Source: Comamonas sp. (lineage in GTDB: Bacteria > Pseudomonadota > Gammaproteobacteria > Burkholderiales > Burkholderiaceae_C). Taken from it: 64,000 bases of DNA. The stretch spans positions 248,001 through 312,000 of the forward strand of contig JAITLR010000009.1 of assembly GCA_031277805.1 (NCBI GenBank). Reading direction: 5' to 3'. Shown piece after piece: positions 42,898 through 52,065 of the stretch; within the stretch, counting starts at the first letter, position 1, and the number at the start of each line of letters is the position of its first letter. The notes below the pieces were generated by a model. The model saw nothing but the letters and a program-made list of their open reading frames with translations, had not been told where the DNA came from and did not search any database. Both the position numbers and the translations under genes were made by a program.

Positions 42898-44334
42898 TCA
42901 ACTCTTGCTCAGTTTGGGAGGAGAGAACTCCTCCAGCAACCCTTCAGGCATGACTCCCCGTCTCAGAAACTGGCGTATGCGATATGCAATCAACAAAATG
43001 CAGAGGCTGGCCACGCCCAGCGCCAGCGGTGTGCGCTGCTCGGGAATGAATCCCATGGCAATCACGATGGACACCATGCCGGCAATGGCAAGCCAGGTCA
43101 GGTAGGGGAAGCACCACATGCGCACCTTGAGCATATGGGGTGCCTCACGCTCCATGCGCGAACGCAGACGCAGCTGGGAAATAGCAATCAGGATGTAGAC
43201 AAAGATGGCGACCGTCCCATAGGAGTTCACCAGAAAGGCGAACACCTTGTCCGGCGACAGATAGGACATGACGATGGCGCCATAGCCAAACAGTGTCGCA
43301 AACAGAATGGCATAGACAGGCACGCCATTACGGCTGACACGCGCCAGCACCTTGGGGGCATCACCTCGGCGAGTCAGCGCAAACAGCATGCGCGACGAGG
43401 CATAAAGACCGGAGTTCAGGGCCGACAGCACAGCCGTCAACACCACGGCATTCATGATCTGGGCCGCTGCCGGCACACCCATGGAGTCCAGTGCACTCAC
43501 ATAGGGTGTAGCCATCGCTGTCGAGTCCCAGGGCACCAGGCAGGTCACCAGCAACACCGAACCGACATAGAACACCAACACGCGCAGGATGACCGAGCTA
43601 GTCGCCTTGGCCACGGCCTTTTGCGGTTCTGCCGTCTCTGCCGCAGCAATGGTCACGATCTCGGCGCCAAAGTAAAAGCCGGTTGCAGCCACCGCCCCCG
43701 TCAGCACCGGAACAATGCCGTTGGGCATGAAGCCGCCGTTCTGGGTCAGGTTGGCAATATGCATGCCTCCGCTGGAGGGAGTCAGTCCCAGCACATACAC
43801 ACCGGCAATGAACAGGAACACCACAATGGCCGCAACCTTGATCGATGCAAGCCAGAACTCGCACTCACCAAAAGACTTCACCGAAATGAGGTTGGTCAAC
43901 GTCATCAGGACCAGCAGTACCAGGCTGATGGTCCATGCCGGCACATCGGGCAGCCAGTAGCGCACAAGTTCCGCACCGGCCACGGCCTCCAGGGCCACGA
44001 CGATGACCCAGAAATACCAATACATCCACCCCGTCAGAAAGCCCGCCAACTGTCCCACAGCGGGCTTGTCATGCCAGGCCTCGCGTGCATATTCATAGAA
44101 CGAGCCTCCGGCGACGGAGCAGGCCATTTCACCCAGCATGCGCATCACCAGCACCACCAGCAAGCCAGTGATCAGAAATGAGATGACAGCGGCGGGGCCT
44201 GCAGACTTGATCACCACGCCACTGCCCACGAAAAGCCCGGCCCCGATGACGCCGCCCAGGGCAATCATGGTCATGTGCCGCTGCTTGAGCGTGTGCGCAA
44301 GCCCGTCCGGCGCGGAATGCGGATTTCCAATCAT
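42898..44334 (-). CDS. APC-family amino acid permease (GABA/proline permease type)
   Basis: The product is 478 aa from the ATG at 44334, which has AGGAGA upstream. It has twelve predicted helices; LKQRHMTMIALGGVIGAGLFVGSG is the amino acid transporter signature, and the following segments (SVAGGSFYEYAREAW, GWMYWYFWVIVVALEAVAGAEL) resemble GabP/ProY-type proton symporters. Substrates are amphoteric amines; taurine and beta-alanine resemble GABA, so taurine transport is plausible. It lies downstream of tauX on the same strand, inside the taurine locus. Confidence 0.85.
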   Translation of the reverse strand: MIGNPHSAPDGLAHTLKQRHMTMIALGGVIGAGLFVGSGVVIKSAGPAAVISFLITGLLVVLVMRMLGEMACSVAGGSFYEYAREAWHDKPAVGQLAGFLTGWMYWYFWVIVVALEAVAGAELVRYWLPDVPAWTISLVLLVLMTLTNLISVKSFGECEFWLASIKVAAIVVFLFIAGVYVLGLTPSSGGMHIANLTQNGGFMPNGIVPVLTGAVAATGFYFGAEIVTIAAAETAEPQKAVAKATSSVILRVLVFYVGSVLLVTCLVPWDSTAMATPYVSALDSMGVPAAAQIMNAVVLTAVLSALNSGLYASSRMLFALTRRGDAPKVLARVSRNGVPVYAILFATLFGYGAIVMSYLSPDKVFAFLVNSYGTVAIFVYILIAISQLRLRSRMEREAPHMLKVRMWCFPYLTWLAIAGMVSIVIAMGFIPEQRTPLALGVASLCILLIAYRIRQFLRRGVMPEGLLEEFSPPKLSKS

Positions 44335-44467
44335 TTTTGTCTCCTGTTTCACTGGCCTGCGAGTGCCAGCCGCCACGGCTTTATGTCTGTGCTCTTGTCT
44401 TGCGGCTCATGTCGGCCGCTGCCGTGATCATTCAGTTGTCTTGCTTGAAAACATCTACCAATGCGGA

Positions 44468-44504
44468 CATCCACAGCGTTCTGGTAGACGAGATGCTGTG
44501 GATG
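44468..44504. repeat. Inverted repeat between tauX and the permease gene
   Basis: CATCCACAGC (44468-44477) and GCTGTGGATG (44495-44504) are perfectly complementary around a 17-nt loop. No T-run follows on the minus strand, so it looks more like an operator or RNA stem than a terminator. Confidence 0.6.
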
Positions 44505-44519
44505 AAAAATGCCTGCGTA

Positions 44520-44921
44520 TCAGGCAGCCGCAGCTACGGGCGGGCGGTCTTTTCTGTATGCGTTCTTGACGGCGATCTTGCCGTCGCGGAACGTGAAGAC
44601 ATCCACCATGCGGGCCTCAACCCTCAGGCCGTCGGCCTTGGTACCTTTGAACGTGCATTCCGAGATGCCACGCGAGCCCTGCACAAAGTGCTCTCCATCC
44701 AGCCATGCCGCATCGGGGAAGGCTTGCCAAGCCATCTGAAACCCCTCGCGAACGGCTTCGCGGCCGATGAAACTACGCCCCATAAGGTCAGGGCCTGCCA
44801 CGGCATGAAACTCGCACTCATCGGCCATGAAACTCATCAGGGCCTCGATGTCATGCCGGTTCCAGGCCTCGGAAAAGCGGGCCAGGAATTGGGTGTCGGG
44901 TTGAATTTGGGTATCACTCAT
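44520..44921 (-). CDS. tauX: SnoaL-like protein, probable taurine dehydrogenase small subunit TauX
   Basis: The product is 133 aa from the ATG at 44921. FSEAWNRHDIEALMSFMADECEFHAVAGPD and GREAVREGF show the NTF2/SnoaL-like fold. TauX is the small partner of the flavoprotein TauY; I recall it as a small protein with this fold, but the assignment rests mainly on its place divergent from tauY and on a tandem TauR-like box 117 bp upstream. If correct, TauXY oxidatively deaminates taurine to sulfoacetaldehyde and ammonium with a cytochrome as acceptor. Confidence 0.65.
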   Translation of the reverse strand: MSDTQIQPDTQFLARFSEAWNRHDIEALMSFMADECEFHAVAGPDLMGRSFIGREAVREGFQMAWQAFPDAAWLDGEHFVQGSRGISECTFKGTKADGLRVEARMVDVFTFRDGKIAVKNAYRKDRPPVAAAA

Positions 44922-45037
44922 GATGTTTCCAGATAGTTGTGATGCATTGACCGGCCGTATGCAATGAATGCGACTGCCGTTGATCGAAGTGCTTCCTGAT
45001 TTCGATGGTTCATCGTAGATAGCCGTGTTCTGGATTC

Positions 45038-45070
45038 GTAGAACCAGCGGACGGCTATCGTTAGGTCCAA
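45038..45070 (-). promoter_or_regulatory. Tandem TauR-type operator upstream of tauX
   Basis: Read on the minus strand the site is TTGGACCTAA, 13 bp, then CTGGTTCTAC. Starts are 23 bp apart, as in the tauA site. The 13 bases TGGACCTAACGAT are identical in both sites. The half-sites resemble the TauR direct repeat that I recall as CTGGACYTAA. Confidence 0.65.
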
Positions 45071-45214
45071 GGCTGGAAGAGAAGAGCCACCGCCTCGCGA
45101 TTTGATGAGCCTCACGCAACGGCATGAAAACCCTTTTAGATCATTGATAAAAAAGGACTTTCAACTTCTCCCCGGCTCTCTTTCAGAGATGAGAAACAGA
45201 GGTCATTTCGTGTG

Positions 45215-45234
45215 ATCGTTTAGGTAAAAACGAT
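45215..45234. promoter_or_regulatory. Palindrome in the tauX-tauY gap
   Basis: ATCGTTT and AAACGAT arms flank a short A-rich centre. It lies 278 bp before tauY and could be an operator for either divergent gene. The role is not known. Confidence 0.4.
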
Positions 45235-45511
45235 AGGTTCCTCAACCTCGGGACTACCGCACTCACTCAACAGAAAAGGCGGCCAACGCTGGGCAGCGGA
45301 CCTTGAGCCGCGAAGAGCCCCGTCTCTGGCTCCATCGAAACCTTCGGCGTGGCCCTAACGAGCGTCCTACAGGGCTGGATATGCTGTGTTCCATCTCACC
45401 CGGCACCAAGACTTGGACAGACATTCGCGTTGCATTCAAGTCGCTGGCCAGCTTCCTTTTCCATAGCAATAAGGCAAGGCTTCAAGACAAGCCTGCCAGG
45501 AGACAAACGCC

Positions 45512-46933
45512 ATGAAAGCAGAGGACATCCGCCCCAGCCACCTGAGCTCCTACGATCCTCAATACGATCCTCTGGTAGCGCCAAACCCTGGCCACGGCGC
45601 AGGCTATGCACCCACCTACTGGGTTGGCACCGCTGGCCGCCCGCCAGACGATGACGGCCCTGTTTGTGGCGACATGGAAGCCGACGTGGTCATCGTGGGT
45701 TCCGGCTTCACAGGCCTTTCCACCGCTCTTTTCCTGGCTCGCGAACATGGCATTCGAGCAGTGGTGCTCGAAGCCAATCAGACCGCCTGGGGCTGCACCA
45801 GTCGCAATGGCGGCCAGGGACAAAATGCCAGCGGCCGCCTCTATCGCTCGCAGTGGATAGAACGCTGGGGCAAGGACGTGGCCCTGAAGCTGGATGCAGA
45901 AATCCGCGAAGGCTTCGACACCTTCAAGAAACTGGTGTCCGAGTTTCCAGAATGCGAACCACAGCCCGGAGGTCATCTTTACATCGCCCACCGCGACCGC
46001 AAGATGGAGTTTCTACGCAATGAAACCCGCGTCATGCGCGATGTTTTCGGCTATGACGCCAGAGTCCTCAGCGTCGATGAAGTCAAACGCAACTATGTCG
46101 ATGACGCCGACTGCCGCGGCGCCATGCACGAACCCGACGGCATCGGTGTTCACCCACTCAAACTGGCGTTCGGCTACTTGCGCAAGGCCCGTGAACTGGG
46201 CGTCAAAGTACATCCCGCCAGCCCCGTCATCGGCATGGAAACGCGCAATGGCGTGCACTATCTCAAGACGCCCGGAGGTATCGTCAGGGCCCGCGCCGTA
46301 GGCTTTGCCACCGGGGGCTACACCAGCAATCAGCTGCACCCTCAATTGCGCTCCAAGATCATGCCGATTCTTTCAAACTCTCTCGTCACCAGACCGCTGA
46401 CGGAAGAAGAACTGGCAGCCACCAACTTCAAGACCACGCAGGTCATCACCGATACCCGTACCCTGCGCTTTTACTACCGCAAGCTTCCCGATAACCGCGT
46501 GCAAATTGGCAGCCGCAGCTCCATCACGGGCGCGGATGCACCCAACCCTGTACACATGGCCAAGCTGGTGGAAGGTCTGCATCACAAGTTTCCGGCACTC
46601 AAGGGAATTCAGGTCGATTACTCATGGTGGGGCTGGGTCGACGTGAGCCATGACATGATGCCGCGCGTCACGCAGCCCGACCCCAAGGAAAGCATCTTCT
46701 ATGCCGTAGGCTACGGTGGCAACGGCGTGTCTTTCTCCGCCCATGCCGGTCGCCGCATGGCCCAGCGCATTGCAGGCCAGACCCTCAAAGAGTTCGAGCT
46801 GCCCATCTACAACTCACAGCTGGAATATCCCAATGCGTTCAACATGGTGCGCTCCGAAGCATTTGCACCATTTCGTCGCATGGGCCAGCGCTTTCTCTAC
46901 CACTGGTACCACTTCAATGACGAGAAGAACTGA
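45512..46933 (+). CDS. tauY: FAD-dependent oxidoreductase, probable taurine dehydrogenase large subunit TauY
   Basis: The product is 473 aa with AGGAG before the ATG. The DadA/PuuB-type FAD fold shows VVIVGSGFTGLSTALFLA (G63, G65, G68), VVLEANQTAWGCTSRNGGQ and a C-terminal FYAVGYGGNGVSFSAHAGRRMA. The same family contains gamma-glutamylputrescine and glycine oxidases. The setting, with tauR, tauABC, xsc and pta and no taurine:pyruvate aminotransferase, argues that this is the taurine-oxidising subunit. It ends in its own terminator. Confidence 0.8.
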   Translation: MKAEDIRPSHLSSYDPQYDPLVAPNPGHGAGYAPTYWVGTAGRPPDDDGPVCGDMEADVVIVGSGFTGLSTALFLAREHGIRAVVLEANQTAWGCTSRNGGQGQNASGRLYRSQWIERWGKDVALKLDAEIREGFDTFKKLVSEFPECEPQPGGHLYIAHRDRKMEFLRNETRVMRDVFGYDARVLSVDEVKRNYVDDADCRGAMHEPDGIGVHPLKLAFGYLRKARELGVKVHPASPVIGMETRNGVHYLKTPGGIVRARAVGFATGGYTSNQLHPQLRSKIMPILSNSLVTRPLTEEELAATNFKTTQVITDTRTLRFYYRKLPDNRVQIGSRSSITGADAPNPVHMAKLVEGLHHKFPALKGIQVDYSWWGWVDVSHDMMPRVTQPDPKESIFYAVGYGGNGVSFSAHAGRRMAQRIAGQTLKEFELPIYNSQLEYPNAFNMVRSEAFAPFRRMGQRFLYHWYHFNDEKN

Positions 46934-46956
46934 GCCCTAGCACCCGGCACTCAAAG

Positions 46957-46984
46957 AGCACCTCTCACACGAGGTGCTTTTTTT
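46957..46984 (+). terminator. Terminator after tauY
   Basis: AGCACCTC / GAGGTGCT stem, 6-nt loop, then a T-run. It isolates tauY from tauABC, so tauA needs its own promoter. Confidence 0.9.
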
Positions 46985-47180
46985 ATGGTTTCACGCGTGT
47001 TGCCCTCAGTGCATCGGCTGTATTCAGGCATGCATTTTGCGGATGCATTCAAGTCGATCCCCTTTCTCGCAAGCCCGTTTCCTCAAGGAATTCAGCCCCA
47101 TACATACCGACTCAGTGAATACACCTAACACGCCGAACGCAGGAGAAAACAGGCCCTGGCGCACAGGTCACACCCACCTC

Positions 47181-47205
47181 CAAAGCCTTGCCCACCAAGG
47201 CTTTG
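47181..47205. repeat. Perfect inverted repeat in the tauA upstream region
   Basis: CAAAGCCTTG and CAAGGCTTTG around CCCAC form a 10-bp perfect stem, 63 bp upstream of the TauR box. No T-run follows, so it is not an obvious terminator. Confidence 0.6.
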
Positions 47206-47267
47206 CAGCGCATCACGCCCTGGCCGGGTGCAAGCCAGGAGCGCCGAGGCGGATGCATGCAAAGGCA

Positions 47268-47300
47268 CTGGACCTAACGATTGAGCCCGGCTGGACCTAC
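47268..47300 (+). promoter_or_regulatory. Tandem TauR-type operator upstream of tauA
   Basis: CTGGACCTAA (47268-47277) and CTGGACCTAC (47291-47300) are direct repeats with starts 23 bp apart, about two helical turns. They fit the TauR half-site that I recall as CTGGACYTAA. The site is 180 bp upstream of tauA, which suits an activator. Confidence 0.75.
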
Positions 47301-47480
47301 TGGATTGCCGAGGTTGCTCACTACGATCCGCTCAGAAAGCTGGTGCTGCTTCCCGAAACAGCTTTCATGCGGATCGAGCCAGAAAAGGCGCCCTCGAATG
47401 CCACGTGAAATCGACGGCAATCAAGAAATTTCTGGACCCAATATTCACCCGACATCGTTCTTGAAAATGGAGAGATTGAA

Positions 47481-48488
47481 ATGAGAATACAAAAGCGATC
47501 TGTGCTGAAAGCTGGCCTTGCGACCGCGATGCTGGCTTTGTCCATCACTGGATTCGCCCAACAGAAAACCGTCACCTTTGCCAATCAGGACATGCTGGTG
47601 CCCTTGCGCCTGGTCATGGAGTCCGGAGAGGTCGAGAAGGAGACCGGCTACAAGATCAACTGGCGCATGTTCTCCGGCGGCGGCGATGTCATACGCGCAA
47701 TGGCTTCCGGCGATGTGCAAATGGGAGAGGTCGGCTCCAGCCCGCTCACCGCTGCAGCCAGCCAGGGACAAGACCTCAAGCTCTTCTGGATCTCTGCGGA
47801 TATCGCAAATGCCGAAGCCCTGGTGGCACGCGACGGTGGAGGCATTACCAGCTTCAAAAGCATGGAAGGCAAACGCATCGGTGTGCCTTTCGTCTCCACC
47901 GCGCACTACCAGCTGATTGCGGCATTGGGAAAAGAAGGTGTTGATGCACGCAAGGTCAACGTCATGAACATGCGACCACCGGAGATCGCTGCCGCCTGGG
48001 AGCGCGGTGATATCGACGGAACTTTCGTGTGGGACCCCGTCCTCGCCAAGGTCAAGCAAAAAGGCAAGGTGATCGCCACCTCGGGCAGCATTGCGCAAAT
48101 GGGCTACCCCACATTCGAAGGCATTGCGGTCAATGCCAAGTTCGCCCAGGAGAACCCGGCATTCATGGCTGCATTCGCCAAAGCCTTGAACCGCGCCAGC
48201 GCCCAGGTCCGCGACAACCTGGCCAGCTGGACACCAGACTCCCCCGAAATCAAAGCGATTGCCAAGTGGAGCAAAGCCGATCCCAAGGATGTGCCAGCAG
48301 CCATGGCGCTCTATCGTTTCCCCAGCGCTGAAGAGCAGCTCTCGGCACAGTGGCTGGAAGGTGGTGCAGCCAAGGCCATGTCCAACACGGCCTCATTCCT
48401 CAAATCACAAGGGCGTATCCAGGAAGTCAGACCGGACTACGCCGCGTTCGTGACCGATAGCTATGTGAAAAAGACCGCGGGCCGCTAA
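47481..48488 (+). CDS. tauA: Taurine ABC transporter substrate-binding protein
   Basis: The product is 335 aa with GGAGAG before the ATG. A signal peptide (LATAMLALSITGFAQ) leads into a TauA/SsuA-type binding protein: TVTFANQDMLVPLRLVMESG, DVIRAMASGDVQMGEVGSSPLTAA, GKRIGVPFVSTAHY and AAWERGDIDGTFVWDP. It delivers taurine to TauBC. Its stop is 92 bp before tauB. The identity as a taurine rather than alkanesulfonate binder comes from the pathway genes around it. Confidence 0.92.
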   Translation: MRIQKRSVLKAGLATAMLALSITGFAQQKTVTFANQDMLVPLRLVMESGEVEKETGYKINWRMFSGGGDVIRAMASGDVQMGEVGSSPLTAAASQGQDLKLFWISADIANAEALVARDGGGITSFKSMEGKRIGVPFVSTAHYQLIAALGKEGVDARKVNVMNMRPPEIAAAWERGDIDGTFVWDPVLAKVKQKGKVIATSGSIAQMGYPTFEGIAVNAKFAQENPAFMAAFAKALNRASAQVRDNLASWTPDSPEIKAIAKWSKADPKDVPAAMALYRFPSAEEQLSAQWLEGGAAKAMSNTASFLKSQGRIQEVRPDYAAFVTDSYVKKTAGR

Positions 48489-48543
48489 CCGCCCGCCTCG
48501 ACAACGGCTTATCTGCTGGTCCGGCAAGCTGAACCGCAAGGCA

Positions 48544-48553
48544 CTGGACCTAG
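48544..48553 (+). promoter_or_regulatory. Single TauR-like half-site before tauB
   Basis: CTGGACCTAG lies 28 bp upstream of the tauB ATG. No second half-site is found at the 23-bp spacing, so it may be chance or a weak site. Confidence 0.3.
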
Positions 48554-48580
48554 TCTTCACTTCTCTTGAAAGGCAAGCTC

Positions 48581-49369
48581 ATGCCGACTCTGGATATACG
48601 GAATCTGACGGTCAACTATGAAGTCAAGGGCGGACATCTTCAGGCCCTGGCTCCCGTCAACCTGACCATGAATGATGGCGATTTCGTGGTGGCGCTCGGA
48701 GCTTCGGGCTGCGGCAAAACCACTTTGCTCAACTGCATGGCCGGCTTTCTCCCTCCATCCAGCGGAGAACTCCTGCTGAACGGAAAGCCCATACAAGGAC
48801 CCGGCGCTCATCAGGGTGTGGTGTTTCAAAAGCACGCCTTGATGCCCTGGCTCAATGTCGTTGACAACGTCGCTCTCGGTCTGCGCATGCGAGGCGTGGA
48901 CCTCAAGGAACGTACCCGGATCGCCGAAGAAAAGCTCGGCCTCGTCGGCCTGCAGAACTATGCCAAGCGTGCTGTCTATGAACTCTCCGGCGGCATGCAG
49001 CAACGGGTAGGAATTGCCCGTGCCCTGGCCAACGACCCCGCGCTCCTGCTGATGGATGAGCCCATGGGTGCACTTGATGCCTTCACGCGGGAACAGGTCC
49101 AGGAGATTCTTCTGCGCGTCTGGAAGGCCACCAACAAGATGGTGTTCTTCATCACCCACTCCGTCGAGGAAGCCTTGTTCCTGGCCAGCCGCCTCATCGT
49201 CATGAGCCCAAGCCCCGGTCGAATTTCCCATGTCTACGACGACATGCCGTTCAGCCACGAGTTCCTGCGTACCGGTGATGCCCGAGCTGTCAAGTCACGT
49301 CCCGACTTCATCAAGATGCGCGAAGAAGTTCTGAGCCTGATCCATCACAGGGAGCCTGCAAATGTCTGA
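48581..49369 (+). CDS. tauB: Taurine ABC transporter ATP-binding protein
   Basis: The product is 262 aa from the ATG at 48581 with GAAAGG upstream. ABC ATPase motifs are complete: Walker [12 protein letters not shown] (from residue 40), Q-loop [14 protein letters not shown], signature LSGGMQQR, Walker [13 protein letters not shown] and H-loop FITHSVEEA. It powers taurine import. Its stop overlaps the tauC start by 8 bp. Confidence 0.93.
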   Translation: MPTLDIRNLTVNYEVKGGHLQALAPVNLTMNDGDFVVALGASGCGKTTLLNCMAGFLPPSSGELLLNGKPIQGPGAHQGVVFQKHALMPWLNVVDNVALGLRMRGVDLKERTRIAEEKLGLVGLQNYAKRAVYELSGGMQQRVGIARALANDPALLLMDEPMGALDAFTREQVQEILLRVWKATNKMVFFITHSVEEALFLASRLIVMSPSPGRISHVYDDMPFSHEFLRTGDARAVKSRPDFIKMREEVLSLIHHREPANV

Positions 49370-50243
49370 AGCTGTCCAAATGAATCCCTTGTCCGCCGCA
49401 ACCTCGCAGTCCACGACCAGGACACCGGCAGCGCAGCCTTCCGGTGTGGTCAAAACCAGCCGCTTCAAGACACCAGGAGAAGGCTCCAGTGTCGGTATCA
49501 GCATCGTCACGGTCATCATCCTGCTTGCGCTGTGGTTTGCCGCCACCAATCTGGGTTGGGTCAAACCTCTGTTTCTGCCCAGCCCTCAGGCGGTGTTCCA
49601 GCAGTTCTATGAATATCTGACAGGTCAGGCCAACGACAAGCCGCTATGGCAGCACTTTTCCGCCAGCCTGTTGCGTGTGACCGTCGCGTTCTGGCTTGCA
49701 TTTCTGGTTGCCGTGCCTCTGGGCATCGCGATGGGGATGTCGCGCGTTGCACGCGGCATCTTTGACCCTCCTATCGAGTTCTATCGCCCGCTCCCGCCAC
49801 TTGCCTATCTGCCGCTGATCATCATCTGGTTCGGCATCGATGAGACACCGAAGATTCTGCTGATCTTTCTGAGCTGCTTCGCGCCTCTGGCCCTGGCTGC
49901 ACGCTCTGGCATGCGCAGCGCGGCACAGGAGCAGATCAACGCCGCTTACTCCATGGGAGCCAGTTACTTTCAGGTCATTCGCCATGTCATCTTGCCGGCA
50001 GCACTGCCTGACATTCTGGTGGGCATGCGAATCGCCATCGGGTTCGGCTGGACCACCTTGGTGGCCGCCGAAATGGTGGCAGCGAACGTCGGCCTGGGGC
50101 AGATGGTTCTCAACGCCTCGAACTTCCTGCGCACCGACATCGTGATCATGGGCATCATCGTGATCGGCATGATTGCCTACATCTTCGACCTGTTCATGCG
50201 CTGGATCGAAAAATGCCTGGTTCCCTGGAAGGGCCGCATGTAA
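49362..50243 (+). CDS. tauC: Taurine ABC transporter permease
   Basis: The product is 293 aa. After a polar N-terminus of about 40 residues come six predicted helices typical of SsuC/TauC-type permeases. The EAA loop that docks with the ATPase is [27 protein letters not shown]. It ends with a hairpin terminator. Confidence 0.92.
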   Translation: MSEAVQMNPLSAATSQSTTRTPAAQPSGVVKTSRFKTPGEGSSVGISIVTVIILLALWFAATNLGWVKPLFLPSPQAVFQQFYEYLTGQANDKPLWQHFSASLLRVTVAFWLAFLVAVPLGIAMGMSRVARGIFDPPIEFYRPLPPLAYLPLIIIWFGIDETPKILLIFLSCFAPLALAARSGMRSAAQEQINAAYSMGASYFQVIRHVILPAALPDILVGMRIAIGFGWTTLVAAEMVAANVGLGQMVLNASNFLRTDIVIMGIIVIGMIAYIFDLFMRWIEKCLVPWKGRM

Positions 50244-50263
50244 CTCTGCAGTCCGACGCCCAT

Positions 50264-50296
50264 AAAAGCCGTTCAAGGATATGAACGGCTTTTTTC
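50264..50296 (+). terminator. Terminator after tauABC
   Basis: AGCCGTTCA / TGAACGGCT stem with a short loop, then TTTTTT. Confidence 0.92.
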
Positions 50297-50355
50297 ATGA
50301 ACGCCAAGGCCTGTTTCCTGCCTCATTCGCCGAGAGGTATATCAGGCCTGCCTCT

Positions 50356-52065
50356 TCAGGGCCTGCAGAGCAGCTCGGCCACTGACTGCAGCAAGACCTC
50401 ATCAATTCCCTGCTCCAGCTCGATCGCCAGTCGGTGACGATAGAAAACGCCAAGATCAAGACCCACGCCCAGGGCACAGATTTTGACGTCGCCACTTCGC
50501 TCATGTGCAGCAAGGACTTGCCGCAAATGCTGATCGAGATAGTGCTCGTCATTGGCTTGATGCGTGGCCGTATCCATTGGGCAACCATCCGAGATCACCA
50601 TCAGGATGCGCCGCTTCGCTGAGCGCTCCGAAATACGCTGACAGGCCCATTCCACGGCCTCGCCGTCCACCCCTTCCCGAAAGATATCGGGTTTGCGCAA
50701 TGCGGCAATGCCATGGCGGGATTGCTGCCAGCGTCTTGCCCCATCCTTGAAGACAATGTGCAGGCGTTCGTTCAGACGTCCGGGCAGATCCGGCTGGCCC
50801 GCACGCTGCCACTGACGGCGCGCCCGCCCGCCATTCCATGACTGCGTGGAAAACCCCAGGATTTCCACCGTCACTCCAGCCATCTCCAGAGAGCGACCCA
50901 ACACATCCAGAAGCAAGGACAGCGGCTTGGCATAAGCCTTCATGGAGCCAGAACAATCGAGCAACAAGGTCACCGCCGTCTCGGTGACAGGTCGGCATGC
51001 CTCATGCTTGAAGATCGCCGTCTGTTGCGGGTCGCTCACCAGCAGGGACAGACGACTGGCGTCCAGATAGCCCTCTTCCTGTGCCCAGTTCCAGCCATCG
51101 CGCACCGAGGTCGCCAGCCTGCTCTGCAAATACCGGGCAAGACGTCCCACCTGAAGCAAGCCGGCGCGCGCCAGTTCCTCATCTATCTCGGCACGAAACT
51201 GCGCGAGCTGAGCCAGCCGCACCAGCTCGGTTGCCTTGGCCTCACGGTCAAACTCGCGTGTAAAGACGCGATAGCTCTGCGCGCTGCTGGCCCATGCGCG
51301 GCTGTCGCCCGTCCGGGCCACCGGCATGTCATCCATGCTTTGAGATTCAAAGTGCAATGGCAGCGCAAAGTTATGACGCCGCTTGCGAGCAGCCGCGCCA
51401 CGCGGCACCTCCTGCTGCGCTGCGCGCACGGCTTGGCCTACCCAGCGGCTTACGGCCAGTGCGCTCTCGCAGAACAATGACTGCTGCTCACGAGTGCGGC
51501 GCAACATCACCCAGTGCGATCCAAGCTCCGAGGCCATGGACAATCGGGTGTGCTCCGCCTGGTCCGCCATGTGCCCCGGGATTTCATGCCCGGTCAGCCG
51601 GCTCCAGGCCGTGACTGCGACGGTGAACAACAGGATTCCCAGACTGCTCTCGGTCAGTCCCGAATCCATGAAAGCCTGGCTCCAGTGAAGAAAGCGCTGG
51701 CGCATGTTTTCACGTGCCCCTGGCCACGCATCGGGCACCAGACTCTCTGCACGTAGTTGCTCCAATAGCTCGAACACCATGCGCTCCACCGGATCCGCCG
51801 GAAGATGCTTGCGATGCCAGCTCTCATCACTGAGCTGAAGGCGCAGACCCACGCTATCCAGCAGGCCTCGCTGATCGAGCACAGCGGCTGGCACCTCAAG
51901 GTGATGGGGTGCAGGCAACGCCTGAGGCTGCGTGCCGCAGTAGAGAGTTTGAGAGCTCCACTGCAACGAGGCATCGCCGGTAAAAGCCCTCAGCATCGCG
52001 CCACCCCAGAACTCCATCTGGGGCAGACCGGGAGTGGCGCCCCCCGCACTCATCTCTGCATTCAT
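50356..52065 (-). CDS. CobT-like protein with C-terminal VWA domain
   Basis: The product is 569 aa from the ATG at 52065, whose ATGA overlaps the stop of the AAA+ gene. The N-terminal ~350 residues are helical with no recognised catalytic site. The C-terminal VWA domain keeps the MIDAS motif DCSGSM (D370, S372, S374) and VISDGCPMDTAT, as in the cobaltochelatase subunit CobT. CobT works with the AAA+ CobS and the large CobN to insert cobalt; no cobN or other cobalamin gene is present. Here it is in one operon with an IclR regulator, divergent from xsc, so a role in maturing an enzyme of taurine or sulfite metabolism is the favoured inference. Confidence 0.82.
   Translation of the reverse strand: MNAEMSAGGATPGLPQMEFWGGAMLRAFTGDASLQWSSQTLYCGTQPQALPAPHHLEVPAAVLDQRGLLDSVGLRLQLSDESWHRKHLPADPVERMVFELLEQLRAESLVPDAWPGARENMRQRFLHWSQAFMDSGLTESSLGILLFTVAVTAWSRLTGHEIPGHMADQAEHTRLSMASELGSHWVMLRRTREQQSLFCESALAVSRWVGQAVRAAQQEVPRGAAARKRRHNFALPLHFESQSMDDMPVARTGDSRAWASSAQSYRVFTREFDREAKATELVRLAQLAQFRAEIDEELARAGLLQVGRLARYLQSRLATSVRDGWNWAQEEGYLDASRLSLLVSDPQQTAIFKHEACRPVTETAVTLLLDCSGSMKAYAKPLSLLLDVLGRSLEMAGVTVEILGFSTQSWNGGRARRQWQRAGQPDLPGRLNERLHIVFKDGARRWQQSRHGIAALRKPDIFREGVDGEAVEWACQRISERSAKRRILMVISDGCPMDTATHQANDEHYLDQHLRQVLAAHERSGDVKICALGVGLDLGVFYRHRLAIELEQGIDEVLLQSVAELLCRP

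Larger units (their letters stand above)
44922..45511. other. Regulatory region between divergent tauX and tauY
   Basis: The 590-bp gap holds a tandem TauR-type box (45038-45070), a palindrome ATCGTTTAGGTAAAAACGAT (45215-45234) and the tauY ribosome site AGGAG. No convincing gene is present. The length is large for a simple divergent promoter pair. Confidence 0.6.
46985..47480. other. tauA leader and control region
   Basis: About 500 bp without a convincing gene. It contains a perfect 10-bp hairpin (47181-47205), a tandem TauR-type box (47268-47300) and a lone half-site CTGGACCCAA (47432-47441). A 144-codon open frame spans it but lacks a ribosome site and any known motif. Confidence 0.55.

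Noticed and set aside
46974-47408. A 144-codon open frame before tauA
   Set aside because: It has no ribosome site or recognised motif, and the TauR boxes and a hairpin lie inside it. It is treated as a control region.
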